Of a stretch of DNA of 64,000 nt, positions 10,485 through 21,639 are shown one piece after another. This DNA is from Tetmemena sp. SeJ-2015 (Eukaryota; Ciliophora; Spirotrichea; Sporadotrichida; Oxytrichidae). Location: assembly GCA_027382625.1 (NCBI GenBank), contig JAJKFJ010022365.1:1-64000 (forward strand), written 5' to 3'. Numbering within the stretch: position 1 is the first letter of the stretch; each line of letters opens with the position of its first letter. The notes under the pieces are model-generated. The model ran no database searches. It saw only the letters and a program-made list of their open reading frames with translations, and was not told the origin of the DNA. The position numbers were made by a program, and so were the translations under genes.

Positions 10485-12059
10485 TCACTCTTAGGAAATT
10501 GTTGGAAACTCCAATAGCTAACTAGAATACCTATTTTGATCTTTGTTATAGCATTCATTCTATCTTACTGAGTTTGTGGTATCATACTTTCCAAACAAGT
10601 AGCCCACATAGTTTGAGGGATTTGGGTTGAGGACATCTAAGTTTGAACCAACTCTCAATGCAAAATATTTGCTGATTGCTTGTGAGGAATTAACTTGCTT
10701 GAGACTTAGTTGCATACTGGCCCCTTTTGAAGAGAATACCTTGCTCAGGGATTCTATGAGAGTGGGATGAATAAAGTAGACAAGTAGAGAAGTTGATCTT
10801 ACTGGATAATTGAAGAGGATGAGAGGGTAAGTTGATTATTACCTCCGCTTGAGTCACTGATTTGGAGATTAGAAAGACTTGAAGCGAAGTCCATCTTTGC
10901 CAAGAATGTGTCCTCTATCTTATCAGAGCACTGCTTGTCAATGGATGAACAGAAATCGCATCCTTTTAAATATATAATGACCCTAATTTAAACCTCCGTT
11001 ACAGTCAGCTAAACAAGAATCAATTATTTCACTGATTGCATCTTACTGGTCCAGTCCTAGCTAAGAACTTCAAGGCCCACTGCCTAGCTATAAATCCTGA
11101 AGGAGTGTACGAACCCATGCATAAAAGCCAACAAAGAACTCTGGAGAAGAGCTACCTTCAAATTCTCTGCAGCCAATCATCAGTCTCGTGCTTGGGTAAG
11201 TTGCGGTAACATCACTTACTAAACTTGAAACCTAAACAACTTATTACTATTAGTTATGTTTGGAAGGCAATTGCTTACAGATCTAGTCCAAGTAGTTTTG
11301 AAAGTTTCTATACTCGCTATCAGCCCATATCCATTTAGATCAACAGAGTCAAAGCCCTCATTTCCAACGTAGAGAGTCAGGTCATTAAAATACTATGAGG
11401 TGCCTGAAGTTGTTGTGCTGTACTAGTTTACAGCGAGTGCAAAGTAAGTCCAGCCCCCATAGTTAATATCCTTTGAAATGAAGATCGAAGTGTAAAAAGT
11501 TTTCAAAGTCCCTTCAAAATAGGAGACTATGAATTGTCCAGACCCATCAACTCTGATTGAAAACACTTCATCGAATGGATATATGCTACTCTAAATGAAA
11601 GATCAAAAACGATAACAGTCTTAAACTATCTCTTACCTATCTTGAAATGACATGATAGTCTCCCCTTTGGCAAGTGTAATAAATCTTTGTTTAACGATAA
11701 AAATTTATTTAGATCAATTAGTTTGAGTTTACCAGCCAGAAATAGTGAATGAAGTAGAATCTAGATAACTAGACGCATCAAATCTTGGTAAGGTTGCGGA
11801 TGCCACTGGAGTCAAAACCACTTTCGCAGGATTTTGATAGACATACATTCCTCTGTTCGTCCTGAGATAATTCCCAAAAGAAAGATCTATAAGTTATTCC
11901 ATTAAAATTTGGTGAGCAGAGCTTTATCCTACCTGCAGGAGAATAATTAGAAGGACCTCCATTAAAGAAGGTCATTTAGTTATAGCTTATTGTGGCTGTG
12001 GAGCTGAATCTCTAAATGCAAAGTACCACTAGAAAAATTATAAATAGCTTGATTCTCAT
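10485..12059 (-). CDS. Secreted LamG/ConA-like protein
   Basis: Begins MRIKLFIIFLVVLCI, a good signal peptide. The body has jelly-roll LamG features: FTISGW, LAKGETIMSFQD, FSIRVDGSGQFIVSYF, INYGGWTYFALAVN, LTLYVGNEGF, FVGFYAWVRTLLQD. A short Cys-rich patch follows (DSCLADCNGCDFCSSIDKQC). The 3' part reads SMQLSLKQVNSSQAIS to a TGA at 10485-10487, 112 bases from the V-ATPase start. At least three further gaps (about 11.59, 11.70, 11.90 kb) are introns or IESs not fully assigned. Probably an extracellular or cortical protein; ligand unknown. Confidence 0.68.
10961..10994 (-). other. IES, pointer TCC (34 bases)
   Basis: TCC at 10961 repeats at 10995. Removal joins CLADCNG to CDFCSSIDKQC. Confidence 0.75.
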
Positions 12060-12154
12060 TTTGGATAGTTTAATTAATTTTCTTTATCACTTTCTTATCT
12101 AATTTGCTCAATCAAGATCTTTGATTTAGTCTTCGATAAAGAAATAAGAATAGT

Positions 12155-14267
12155 TCACTCTTTCTTTTGAGCTTTGACTTTCTTTTTAATTAGTTGATCG
12201 TAAGGTTCATTATTGGCATCGCATTCCTTTATTTTCTAAACTAGGTCCTCATCATTCTTCCTAATGTAATTAGTAACCAATCCCTTAAAATATAAAATTA
12301 TAATTTAATATTGAATTTCCCTTTTGACCCATCCTACCTGTTCTTCCAATGCGATGAATGTGGTCAGCTGGAGTTTTGGCAAAGTCAAATTGAATAACAT
12401 GGTTTACGTTCAAAGTGTCTAAGCCTCTAGAGGCCATATTAGTGCACACAATTACGGCAGATCTCCTTTTTAGAAATGATGCAGAGTTGTTTATCTGCCC
12501 TGAGCTCCTACTTCCTAATATCGTTCAAAAATATATCACCCTAAATATTCTTTATTGATTCAAGGCAACTTTAATAACTTAATTTCCAATTATACTTTTT
12601 TCAGTTGAATCTTTTTAACTTGGATTTTTATAGAACTAAATTAGCATTTATATAGCTTTTTAAAAGTATATTTGAATAGTAAGGCAAGGATTTGACTTCC
12701 GCCTTCATCAAAGCCTCACATATTTGATCAACAGTTTTCTTGTTGTCCGCAAAAATCATAATGCTAATGAATATTATGAATGCGAATTTCTAATGCTTTT
12801 GTTTTTAAGTACCTCCAGAGACCTCTTAACTTCATCAATGAGTAGGTTCAACTCAAACTGATCTGTGGTGATGTTATTAGCGCGCAGCAGATTCATTCTG
12901 TCCAAATCAATCCACTCGAACTCAACAAGGTTAGGAGCCCTATGCAGTCCACTAGTTCTGATATGGGCGATATTTGGGAACCAGTCTTGAAGAGTAGTTA
13001 AGGCCTCGTAGTCATTCATGATGGTACGGGGCATAGTGGCCCCTGTGAATATAAACTATCTGTGCTTATTCAATTCAGCCATAACTGGATCAGTCTCTGA
13101 ATTAGTGCTGCCGAACTTTCTGAGGATCTTTATCATCTAGGGGTGAACGGCCTTGTTTGAAAACAGTTCATCGAATTCATCGATTACAATCACTGCAGGA
13201 TTGATATCATAGGGATCGTATTTCTCAGATCGATCTATGATGTGACTGATAACACTTGGAGTTGTCAGAAGGAGGTCTGTAATCTTCCAGCTGGCGTTAT
13301 TCACCACACTCTTAAGCTAAATATCGAATTGCTCTTTCTCCTTCTAGCTCCTTCTCTCCTTTTTCTTTATCAGGCGTCTAAAAAATGGTAAGGGTAATAT
13401 GCGAAAGTGGTTACGATGTATTCTACGATAGGAGTCTTCATTTGCAAGGAACTTGTAGCTCTATTTATCAATAGTCTTTCCTTCACATCCAAGAAGCGCG
13501 CCCATGTGTAGGTCTGATTGAGGATGATAATTAATTATACAAATATATACTTTGTAGTAAATTAAAGGAGCTCTTTAGAGTAAGAAATGATAAGGGCTCC
13601 TTTCATATCTTCAATCTTGGTGCCTGCTCCTCTTCCAAAGCTAAGTCTTTTATTTGACTGTGCATTCTTTTGATTCTGATATGAGATCTCTGTTGCGCTG
13701 AGAAACATCTGCTCCTCAGTTTATTTATTCATCTTGAATCTGCCATTCTTGGGAGGGAGACCTTTCTTGTCTTTAAAGGTGAAGAGCTGGTTTAGAATTG
13801 GCAGCAGGTAAGCTAGAGTCTTTCCAGATCCCGTCTCGCTGGTGAGTATCATGCTCTGTCCCTTCAATACTCCATTCTCTATTGCCTATAATCTTAACTG
13901 TAAATGGTTCTTACTTGCTGCTATATATCAGTTGCGTATTGGTAGTTGTATTATAAAGTATACTCCTATTTTTATATTTACTTTCGTGTTTAAGTTGTTT
14001 GTCTTGAGTGCTAGAACTAAATCAGGGTGCATTAAGTGCTCATACTGGCTAAAGTCAGGCTGCTGATCTAGATATAAATACTCTCACACTATTTCTTAAG
14101 ACAGTTATAAATTAAGTGAGATAAGTGTACTTGGTGGGGTCATTTCTCTCCTCTCTGTATAGTTTGTTCGCCTTGAGTGATGCTTGTAGATTGGAGGAGC
14201 TGATGAACTCTGACTTCTACTGCTGCGGATTGGAAAACGTATATGAGAACTATCTCACTGATCCCAT
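12155..14267 (-). CDS. DEAD-box RNA helicase
   Basis: ATP-dependent RNA helicase. Motifs in order: Q-motif region ([15 protein letters not shown]...LRLQAIENG), motif I SETGSGKT, motif II DEFD (IVIDEFDEL), motif III region [11 protein letters not shown] in place of [15 protein letters not shown], motif [11 protein letters not shown], motif [15 protein letters not shown], and a Lys-rich tail ending TGA at 12155. The N-terminal Arg/Ser/Gln-rich stretch may be a mitochondrial presequence; the frame is open above the ATG at 14267, so the start is uncertain. Four IESs are well supported; a probable intron lies at about 13.90-14.00 kb, and another frame break at about 13.5 kb is unassigned. Confidence 0.87.
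12281..12317 (-). other. IES, pointer TCCCTT (37 bases)
   Basis: TCCCTT at 12281 repeats at 12318. Removal completes [13 protein letters not shown] followed by [11 protein letters not shown]. Confidence 0.9.
12501..12672 (-). other. IES, pointer TGA (172 bases)
   Basis: TGA at 12501 repeats at 12673. Removal joins EVKSLPYYS to [21 protein letters not shown]; the interior is very AT-rich with many stops. Confidence 0.85.
12759..12790 (-). other. IES, pointer TAATGCT (32 bases)
   Basis: TAATGCT at 12759-12765 repeats at 12791-12797. Removal joins EVLKNKSI to [12 protein letters not shown]. Confidence 0.92.
14070..14118 (-). other. IES, pointer AGATA (49 bases)
   Basis: AGATA at 14070 repeats at 14119. 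Removal joins NDPTKYTYL to [16 protein letters not shown]. Confidence 0.88.
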
Positions 14268-14479
14268 CTCTCTCAAAATGAGTTAGCGCAATGGCTCCTC
14301 TGCTTTTGCAAAGTAAGTAAAGCTGACTTCATTAGAACGCTATAGATTAATTTAATTCCATTCACAAGAAATTTCTATAATAACTCTACAGAGGAGCTGT
14401 ATGATGAGTGGGTTCTTGAAAATTTGAAATTAAATAGTTTAAACAATAATTTAAGTTATAAGGAAGAGAAAGCAGTGTG

Positions 14480-17400
14480 AAAATGAACAACTATCACATT
14501 TACGAAGAAGTGGGCAGAGGAAAATACTCTGTCGTATATAAGGGCCGCATCAAGAAAAGCATCAAGTACGTGGCTGTCAAATCAGTGGAGCGCTCCAGAC
14601 GAAAGAAACTCATGAACGAAGTCCGCATATTCCATGATCTAACCCACAGAAACATACTCAAGTTCTATAATTGGTAAAGCAAAATACAAATGCATACTAA
14701 TTGAATATGGTACGAGACAAGAAACCATCTATGGATAATATTTGAATATTGCGCTGCTGGGGATCTCTATCAACTTGTAGAGCAGGATAAATCTTTGCCA
14801 GAGGAGACTGTCAGAAAATTCGGCATTGAACTAATCGAAGGGCTTGCTTATCTACATGAAAACTCAATTGTCTACTGCGATTTAAAGCCTGCCAATGAAG
14901 AAATATTAGTGAATTAGTTTACACTTTATTCTTCAATGTGCTGGTAAATGAGTATGGAGTGCTTAAGCTATGTGACTTCGGCCTGTCCAAAAAAATTGAG
15001 GATTTGATTAAGCCAGATTCAGATCCTACAAAACCCAAAGCAGGAACTCCATTCTATATGGACTTTAAATAATAAGTTTAAACCTTTTTAATTAGCTTTA
15101 TAATGGCGCCTGAGCTTTTCTAGGACAACGGTGTTCACAGCTTCTCCTCTGACTTGTGGTCTCTTGGCTGCATGCTTTTTGAAATGGCGACAGGCAAACC
15201 TCCCTACTGCACTTCTATCATGAAATTGATCTCAGCAGATTTGCCAAGAGTTGATGGATTTTCTCAATTCTTTAATCTTACTTACTATCTTTACAAATGC
15301 GATATTGAAGATAGAATATTTTTTTGTGTCCTTCAATTTAATTTGTATGTGACTTCTACTGCACTCCCTCTCTGAAGGAAGTGATTAGTCTAATCATCTC
15401 AGCTGAAATTTATATTTAAGTTTCTCAAGATTTCAATGACTTGATAATATCCTATTCATCATATTTGAGTGTAATAATTTTGATAAGAAGACTGTTGGAA
15501 AAAGACCCAGTGAGAAGAATAAGCTGGGAAGAGCTGAGACAGCACTCCTTCTGGGTGCTGCCCTAATCTGGGTAGAAGCATGAGTTCGCAAGGAGAATAT
15601 TTCCTCAACAGCAGCAGTTCGATAACTATCTGAGGTAGAGAGGCATCGTACCAGATCACTTCTATGCTCAGCAAAAGAATCCTCTTGCAAAGCAGTTTCT
15701 TCAAGCCGAGATGGGTGGCTACAATACTATTCACTTTGATCTTACTCATTTAGGTTTAGGCATGGGAGGAGGGAAAGTTGACATAATGAGGCTGTCACAC
15801 AACGTAAGAAGAAATCTTAAAAAGGAGGATGAGGAAGCTAGTGGAGGCTAGTATGGCCAGCAATCAGCAGCTAATGGACTCAACAACTAAGTCGAGTTTT
15901 CTAACTTTGCAAGAGGTTAGAGTGCTTAAAATTCAGCAATGGCTTTAGGAAGTGCAGCTGCTTTGATGATGGTGGGAGGATCAGGCTCTGGAAGTAGTTA
16001 AAACACTTAAGCTGAGCCAGTTCTGCAGATTGGAGAAGATGATATCAGTCTAAACAATAGACGAGTAGTACTCAATTTTGGAGATAAGGGAGATGATGGC
16101 AACGATGGCGAATCTACTTCACAAGGAAGCTCATCTACTTTGTTTTTTTACTAATTTTTTTCATCTGCCGGTAGCAATACTCCAAGCCACTCCAACCAAG
16201 GATTCCAGTAGTAGAATCAAAAATTATTGCCTATACTCATATCTTTTATCAGATTGATATCGACATCGCAAATCCAACTGGCTACCCTTACAACAGGCCG
16301 CCTCAAGCACACCCACAACAGCAAATAATCACTGATAAGTCATCAGTAAACCAGCAGCAACACCAACCATTGATCAATAATATATTCTAGAACCACAGAG
16401 GAAGCGACTCAAGCAGCCATCCTAAGAGCCACGGTGCTCAAAATTTGAACTGATTTATCTCTATTTACTTTGGATCTAATATTTGTAGTACGATATTGAT
16501 AATCAGCCTGAAGATGCGGCTTAGCTTATCAAGCCAGTCTATCAAGGTACAACTAAAAAAGCATAAGCTGGAAACCCTCACGTCAAGCAAGCAGTACAAA
16601 AGCAACACTCAGCTAATATCACCCTCTCCTCTCCAACTTAAGTATTAAATATTCAATATCATGTAATTATTTGAACTAGAGTGATGATGAGTGATGGGTC
16701 AATACAGCAGCAGTAACAACAGACTGTGCTATAAAACGTTAACAATAGCAATTTCTCAATAAAGCAGCCCAACACCATCCAAGCGCAAAAGGATCTCAAC
16801 AAACTGCTTAATCAATAGTAGGTTAATCCCGCTCAGCAGCAGCAGCTTCAGTAGTTCGCACTCCCTCAGCAATAGCAATAGTTCTTGCTCCAGTAGCAGC
16901 AATAAAAGCAGTAACAAATCTTGCAAGCTTAATCTCAGAATGATTACTCAGGATATAACACCACCAACTCCCAATTCACTGTCTCCACTCCCCAGACCAA
17001 AAGAATGTGCCACTTAATAAATGTATTACACGTAAGTACGTGTTAATGGTATTTGTGCCAATCATCTAAGCTAATCTTCAATAGAACTAGAACATGAACA
17101 TTAACAACATTAATCAGTAGCAACAACAAAATGGTGCTCAGTAGAAAGGACCTTAGAAGACCCTAGATCAACTGCTCATGCATAATTCTGATCAGGCTGT
17201 CAAACCTATTATTTTCAGATTAGAAAAATAAGCACTCAATATTTTTTATCTTAGTTAATTTTGACCTTGATAAATGCCGTAACAATATAATTTATACTGA
17301 TAATTAAAGAAAATATAGCACAAAAAATGATATACAAATTGTAAAAAATAAAAGAACAATTTGCATATAAGAGTTTGAACATATATATTATTCAACGAGT

Positions 17401-20400
17401 TTCCGAATAATTATTGCTTATATTGGAAATAAAGAAATTGAGAAGCAAGTTGAAATCGCTTATGATCCAGCTTATCTTACTTTCCAACCCTGGACTCCTG
17501 ACTAAATTCTCTAGAGAATTGAAACTCCTTAAATTGAAACTCATCTGAATGACCTTTATTAGGCATTGCCCAAGATAACTCAACTAAGAGAAGATAAATG
17601 CATACAAACTTATACTTTTTATGTCTTAATACTAAATGCCTTGCTCTATTTTGAATCCATAGTAGTAAATAGCAATGTGAGCAACAGACTTATAAATAGT
17701 GCCTTCATGAGTTTGCTAGTCAAGATGATGAAAACTATCAAGGTTCCCTAAATTAGAATCAGACTTTGCTCAGTTATCGGACTACTCATTCGCCATTCAA
17801 CTGTTATTGAAAATGACTTAGCAGAGTCAGATATTTGCAACCAGCTGATTGAGATCATGAAAGATAAGAACGAAAAAGTGAGAAAGAAGGCTATTGCAGC
17901 CCTCGGAGAATACATATCATATAATTTAGTTAACTATACATGTTCTATGCTGCCACTCAACTTGATGATGAACAGGCAGACTAGTGCTGGGAAATTTCCA
18001 ATGAGGCTATCCTAACTATCATTCGATCGCTTCGTCCAGAGGAAGATGAAACTGTTCGTTTCTATTCATGCAAGACTCTTGAAAACATTACTGCTTAGAG
18101 CAACTCAGCAGGTGATAGATTTGCAGTGCCAGAGTCTGTAGAGTATCTCCTTCGCATTTACCTCAGCTCCCCTCAGTAAATCAACGAGAACTTAAGAACT
18201 TCTGCCGCAGTAGCTCTAAGTCATCTCTGCAAGTTAAGACCTAATCTCTTCCCCAGTATTTTCAACAAACTTACTTCAAGAATGTTCTGCTATACTCTCT
18301 AGGAGGGTTAAGCAAGAGTCCAGTAAGCATTCATTACGATGCTAAACTAAGCTCTTTCACTCGATTCATACCCAAAAATGACTGAAATCCTTTAAATGAA
18401 GAAAATTTCCTCCCCTCACTACTTAGAATGGTAGAGCATCAATCTATAGTAATTAGGGGTAAAGTCCTCCTCACCTTCCTACTCCTTTTCAAGATGAACT
18501 TTAGATGGATGGCTATGTTTGATCCAGAGGTGAAATTCTATCACATTTTGGATAGACTCTCGAGGGATTAGTACAGATACGTTCAATGCTGCCTCTAATG
18601 CTTGATTGCGGGCATCGATGAACTAATGCCAGTGATTTTCTAAACTATCTCAGAGGAGTTAAATATCCTACTTAATGGAGGCAGAACTGCCAATCCCTCC
18701 GAATTTGATAGGAAGATCAGCAGAAACGAATTTGAAGTTCTCTAGGGCAATCTAGTTTACATAGCAATCATTCTTGACCTGCAGCAAGCATAGATCGTCA
18801 AGAATAGAATCGTCAAATACGATTTCCTTAAGAACATTGCCTTCTTGATTGAATGCTGTGATATCAACTCATTCCAAGGAGCAGACATATATCATTATAA
18901 TAATTTGAGTTTCAACTTTTTATGAAGAGCAGAAGAATTCTTGCACGCTCTGCTTCTCATAATTGAAAATTTATCTCAAGGCTAAAAGATCCTCCTACAA
19001 ATGAATGAGCCTATCCTCAACTTCCTTCTAAGAGTTCTTCTTTAGAAAATCAAGAGCGACAGTGCAGATATAAGATTCCTCTCACTAAAAGTCTTCACAG
19101 ACATAATAACCTAATATCTAGGAGACTAAAGTATCTACGATCCTGAGACTCTCAAATCAAACTAGACAGATCAGCAACTGATTTCAGAAAATGGAAACAA
19201 TGTGAGATCAACCACCAAGTTCATAAATGACTTGCTCTCCAAGGATCTATTTCCTCTCTTCAAACGCATTTTACAGGATAACGATCCAGTTCCTCTGTTT
19301 TCACTCAAACTTCTATCAGCGATCATCAGTAAATTCCCTCTCTTCGTGCAGATCTTCAAGAAGTAATTTAAAAATAGCATGAGGAGATAATTTAAACATT
19401 CAAAGATTTGAAATGGATAAATAAATCTGTCCTTCATAGATGAATATCAAAATGGTACATCTATCTATGAGTAAAGGAGGCATGCAGGATTTGAAAGGCT
19501 ATGAGCCATACTTAGAAGTCTTAGACTCGAATACTTTAGAATCTGAAGTATGAATTGAGTTTAATTCATCCAGATTGGATTCCGATCATCAAGGAGTTAA
19601 GGAATTTCCTGTTTGCCAAAAAAGTTCTGAACAAAATTAATCAAGCAGCCTCTTATTTCTCTCCAGAAATAAGTTAGGAGATCGTGCACAATTTGAAACA
19701 TCAGGCTATCGATAAGATACAAATGCTTCACAAGTAAATAATGACCTAGAGTAATTAAGCAGCTGCTCAACCTGGCTTGATGATGATGCAGTAATTGCTG
19801 CCGCCTGAAAAACTCTTGGCTATTTAAAATTCGAAGGGTACAATCTAAATGGGAGGCAACTTTGGCATTAATATCGACTAGCTGATAGATTTAGATGAGC
19901 TGTACTTTGAGGATGAGTATTCTTCAGATGAGGATAATCCCTTCTTCAATGGTAACTTTCCTTATTCCTCGTTATACTAGAGTAATTAACCCACAGATCA
20001 AACTTAACTCTTGGAATAAATTAAAGTAAGTTAATTAGTGCTTGAATAGTAGCATCTGCTGGATCTAACTCAAGCTTTTGGAAATTAACCTATTGATAAT
20101 AATTATGATAATTTTGGCCATTTAACAAAAGTGGAAGAGGAGAAGTCACAATAAAGTAAGGAGATCGATAATTTAAAAGAAGAAAAAGGAGATATAGAAG
20201 AAGAGCCCACCAATTCCATTGAATCTAATGGTCCTCTAAAATTTGAGGGCTTAGAAATGATTGCTGAATTTTTCTAATTAACTATCCCTGAGGAGGAAGA
20301 AGTAGTAGTCTCTTAAGAGGTATCAAAGTTTGATTAGCAAGAAGATAAAAACTAGCATTTTCATATGTTTGAGGTGCATTTTGATGTAAATGCTCCTCCT

Positions 20401-21504
20401 TTCATACCAAAAAGTAAAAAGAAAGCTCTCTAATGAGTGTTAAACATTTATTCAATTGATAATTTACTTTTCAGTAAAGCATTACTTGGATATTTTTATT
20501 AGCATAAAAATATTTAAATTTTATTATTATTTTAAGAAGTATGACTTGATTCGCTACATTTCAGATAACTATGTGATCAACCATCCCCGTTTGAACAGAC
20601 ACACTATCAATATTTTGAAATGCATTCTTGAAACCAAGGAATTGACTGTGAGAGAAATTGCAGAGCAGCGCATAATCGAAAGGACCAATGAAATTATAAA
20701 GAGCATGCTCAAAAATAACCAGGACTGGTGCACTGAAATCCTGCTAGACATCATTCATGAGCTGCTCTCTCAGTTTAATGAACTCACGAAGCAGCCAACT
20801 GCTGAGGTCAACAGATTAATTGATGAGCTCTTCAATAACTTCGACATCTGTATTCAATTACTCAGTCCACAACTAGAGGTTCAAATAATTTTACTACTTA
20901 AACTTATTGACATTCGAATTTGATAGAGGTTCAAATAGTTGAGAAGGCTTCTCAATATTTTCTCTCAAGATATTTATGATAACGATCATTCACTTATTAG
21001 TGAATGCTTAGTTCAAATGCTGCAGTTGTATGCTGTTCAACAAGTGAAAAGCAGATCCCTGTATTTTGAGGAGCGCCATCTGGGTCAACTGATAGCTGCC
21101 CTCGAGACTGATAAAAGAATAATTCAGAAGAGAGTACTAAAGTGCGCTTACTGGTCACTCATCTCATTATAAAATGCATATCAGTGATTTAATCTAGACC
21201 GAGTATCAAATAAAGCTTTCAAAGGATAAGAGGACTGCACTCGAGAGGATAGCAACTAAGCTATCATAGACTGATGACAAGTCCATGAACTAAACTTGCA
21301 AAGAAATCCTCAAATTCCTAAGTGAGTTCGCAGCAGGTGGAGGAGTGTAAACAACTAACACAATGCAGTAGTAGAAACTCTCCAATACCGGAGATCTTAA
21401 GAATGAATAATTAAAGTAGAAATGGTTATTTTATTAAATAGGATCTGGGAGGATATAATTACAACGGTGTGAATTAGCAAATGAACTTCTACCAAAGGCA
21501 ATGA
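14480..21504 (+). CDS. ULK4: ULK4-like serine/threonine kinase with HEAT/armadillo C-terminus
   Basis: N-terminal kinase domain: glycine loop [18 protein letters not shown] (lysine present), catalytic loop [15 protein letters not shown] (DFG present), [33 protein letters not shown] and [15 protein letters not shown] Gln/Ser/Asn-rich linker (about 15.6-17.2 kb) follows, then a long helical-repeat region ([70 protein letters not shown]) typical of ULK4, a protein linked to cilia and microtubules. The order matches ULK4 end to end, with the TGA at 21502-21504. The start could be the ATG at 14477 or 14483. At least nine IESs interrupt it, one of them 1.18 kb. Frame breaks around 16.2, 16.65, 17.05, 17.3, 17.6, 17.93, 18.5 and 18.9 kb are unassigned. 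Confidence 0.88.
14672..14707 (+). other. IES, pointer TGGTA (36 bases)
   Basis: TGGTA at 14672 repeats at 14708. Removal joins NILKFYNW to [14 protein letters not shown]. Confidence 0.9.
14893..14933 (+). other. IES, pointer CAATG (41 bases)
   Basis: CAATG at 14893 repeats at 14934. It splits the catalytic loop; removal gives [19 protein letters not shown]. Confidence 0.92.
15058..15102 (+). other. IES, pointer ATGG (45 bases)
   Basis: ATGG at 15058 repeats at 15103. Removal restores AGTPFYMAPELFQ in the activation segment; 45 bases, so the frame is not shifted. Confidence 0.9.
15260..15420 (+). other. IES, pointer TTTCTCAA (161 bases)
   Basis: TTTCTCAA at 15260-15267 repeats at 15421-15428. 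Removal joins PRVDGFSQ to DFNDLI. Confidence 0.92.
15441..15479 (+). other. IES, pointer TTGATAA (39 bases)
   Basis: TTGATAA at 15441 repeats at 15480. It is a multiple of three with no TGA in frame, so it would otherwise be read as 13 extra residues; removal gives [13 protein letters not shown]. Confidence 0.87.
16131..16160 (+). other. IES, pointer TCATCT (30 bases)
   Basis: TCATCT at 16131 repeats at 16161 around a T-rich core. Removal joins SQGSS to [12 protein letters not shown]; multiple of three. Confidence 0.78.
16443..16480 (+). other. IES, pointer ATTTG (38 bases)
   Basis: ATTTG at 16443 repeats at 16481. Removal joins GAQNL to [14 protein letters not shown], passing an in-frame TGA. 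Confidence 0.85.
19358..20533 (+). other. 1176-base IES with a nested gene, pointer AAGAAGTA
   Basis: AAGAAGTA at 19358-19365 repeats at 20534-20541. Removal joins PLFVQIFKK to [12 protein letters not shown] in the HEAT region of the ULK4-like gene, in frame. Unlike every other IES seen here, it contains a complete long ORF (19501-20436), flanked by short AT-rich stretches. Confidence 0.88.
19501..20436 (+). CDS. Unknown 311-residue protein nested inside an IES
   Basis: An uninterrupted frame from ATG (MSHTQKSQTRILQNLKYEL) to TGA at 20434-20436, same strand as the host gene. The N-terminal half is predicted helical ([40 protein letters not shown]); the C-terminal half is acidic and Gln/Asn-rich ([20 protein letters not shown]) with a Lys-rich end. 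TAA/TAG serve as Gln throughout, as in neighbouring genes, so it looks like a real ciliate gene. I do not recognise the family. It is either a separate macronuclear gene whose MDS lies within another gene's IES, or a germline-limited gene. A displaced ULK4 segment is less likely, as the host reads through without it. Confidence 0.75.
21420..21435 (+). other. IES, pointer AAAT (16 bases)
   Basis: AAAT at 21420 repeats at 21436. Removal leads the ULK4-like C-terminus into [19 protein letters not shown] and its TGA. Confidence 0.65.
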
Positions 21505-21639
21505 CTACAAAATCAAGATGGGGCACTAGTTCAGGGGAGTAGGGCAATTAAAGAGGCAAAGATCAAAGAAGCAACCATAAACTTGAGATATAAATAGTGA
21601 GCATGCTGATTGAATAACAAAAGCGAAGAATATTGAAGA

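Noticed and set aside
19358..20533. Nested ORF as a scrambled MDS of ULK4
   Set aside because: The host reads continuously across the pointer and already has a complete C-terminus at 21504; the nested ORF has its own start and stop. Not fully excluded.
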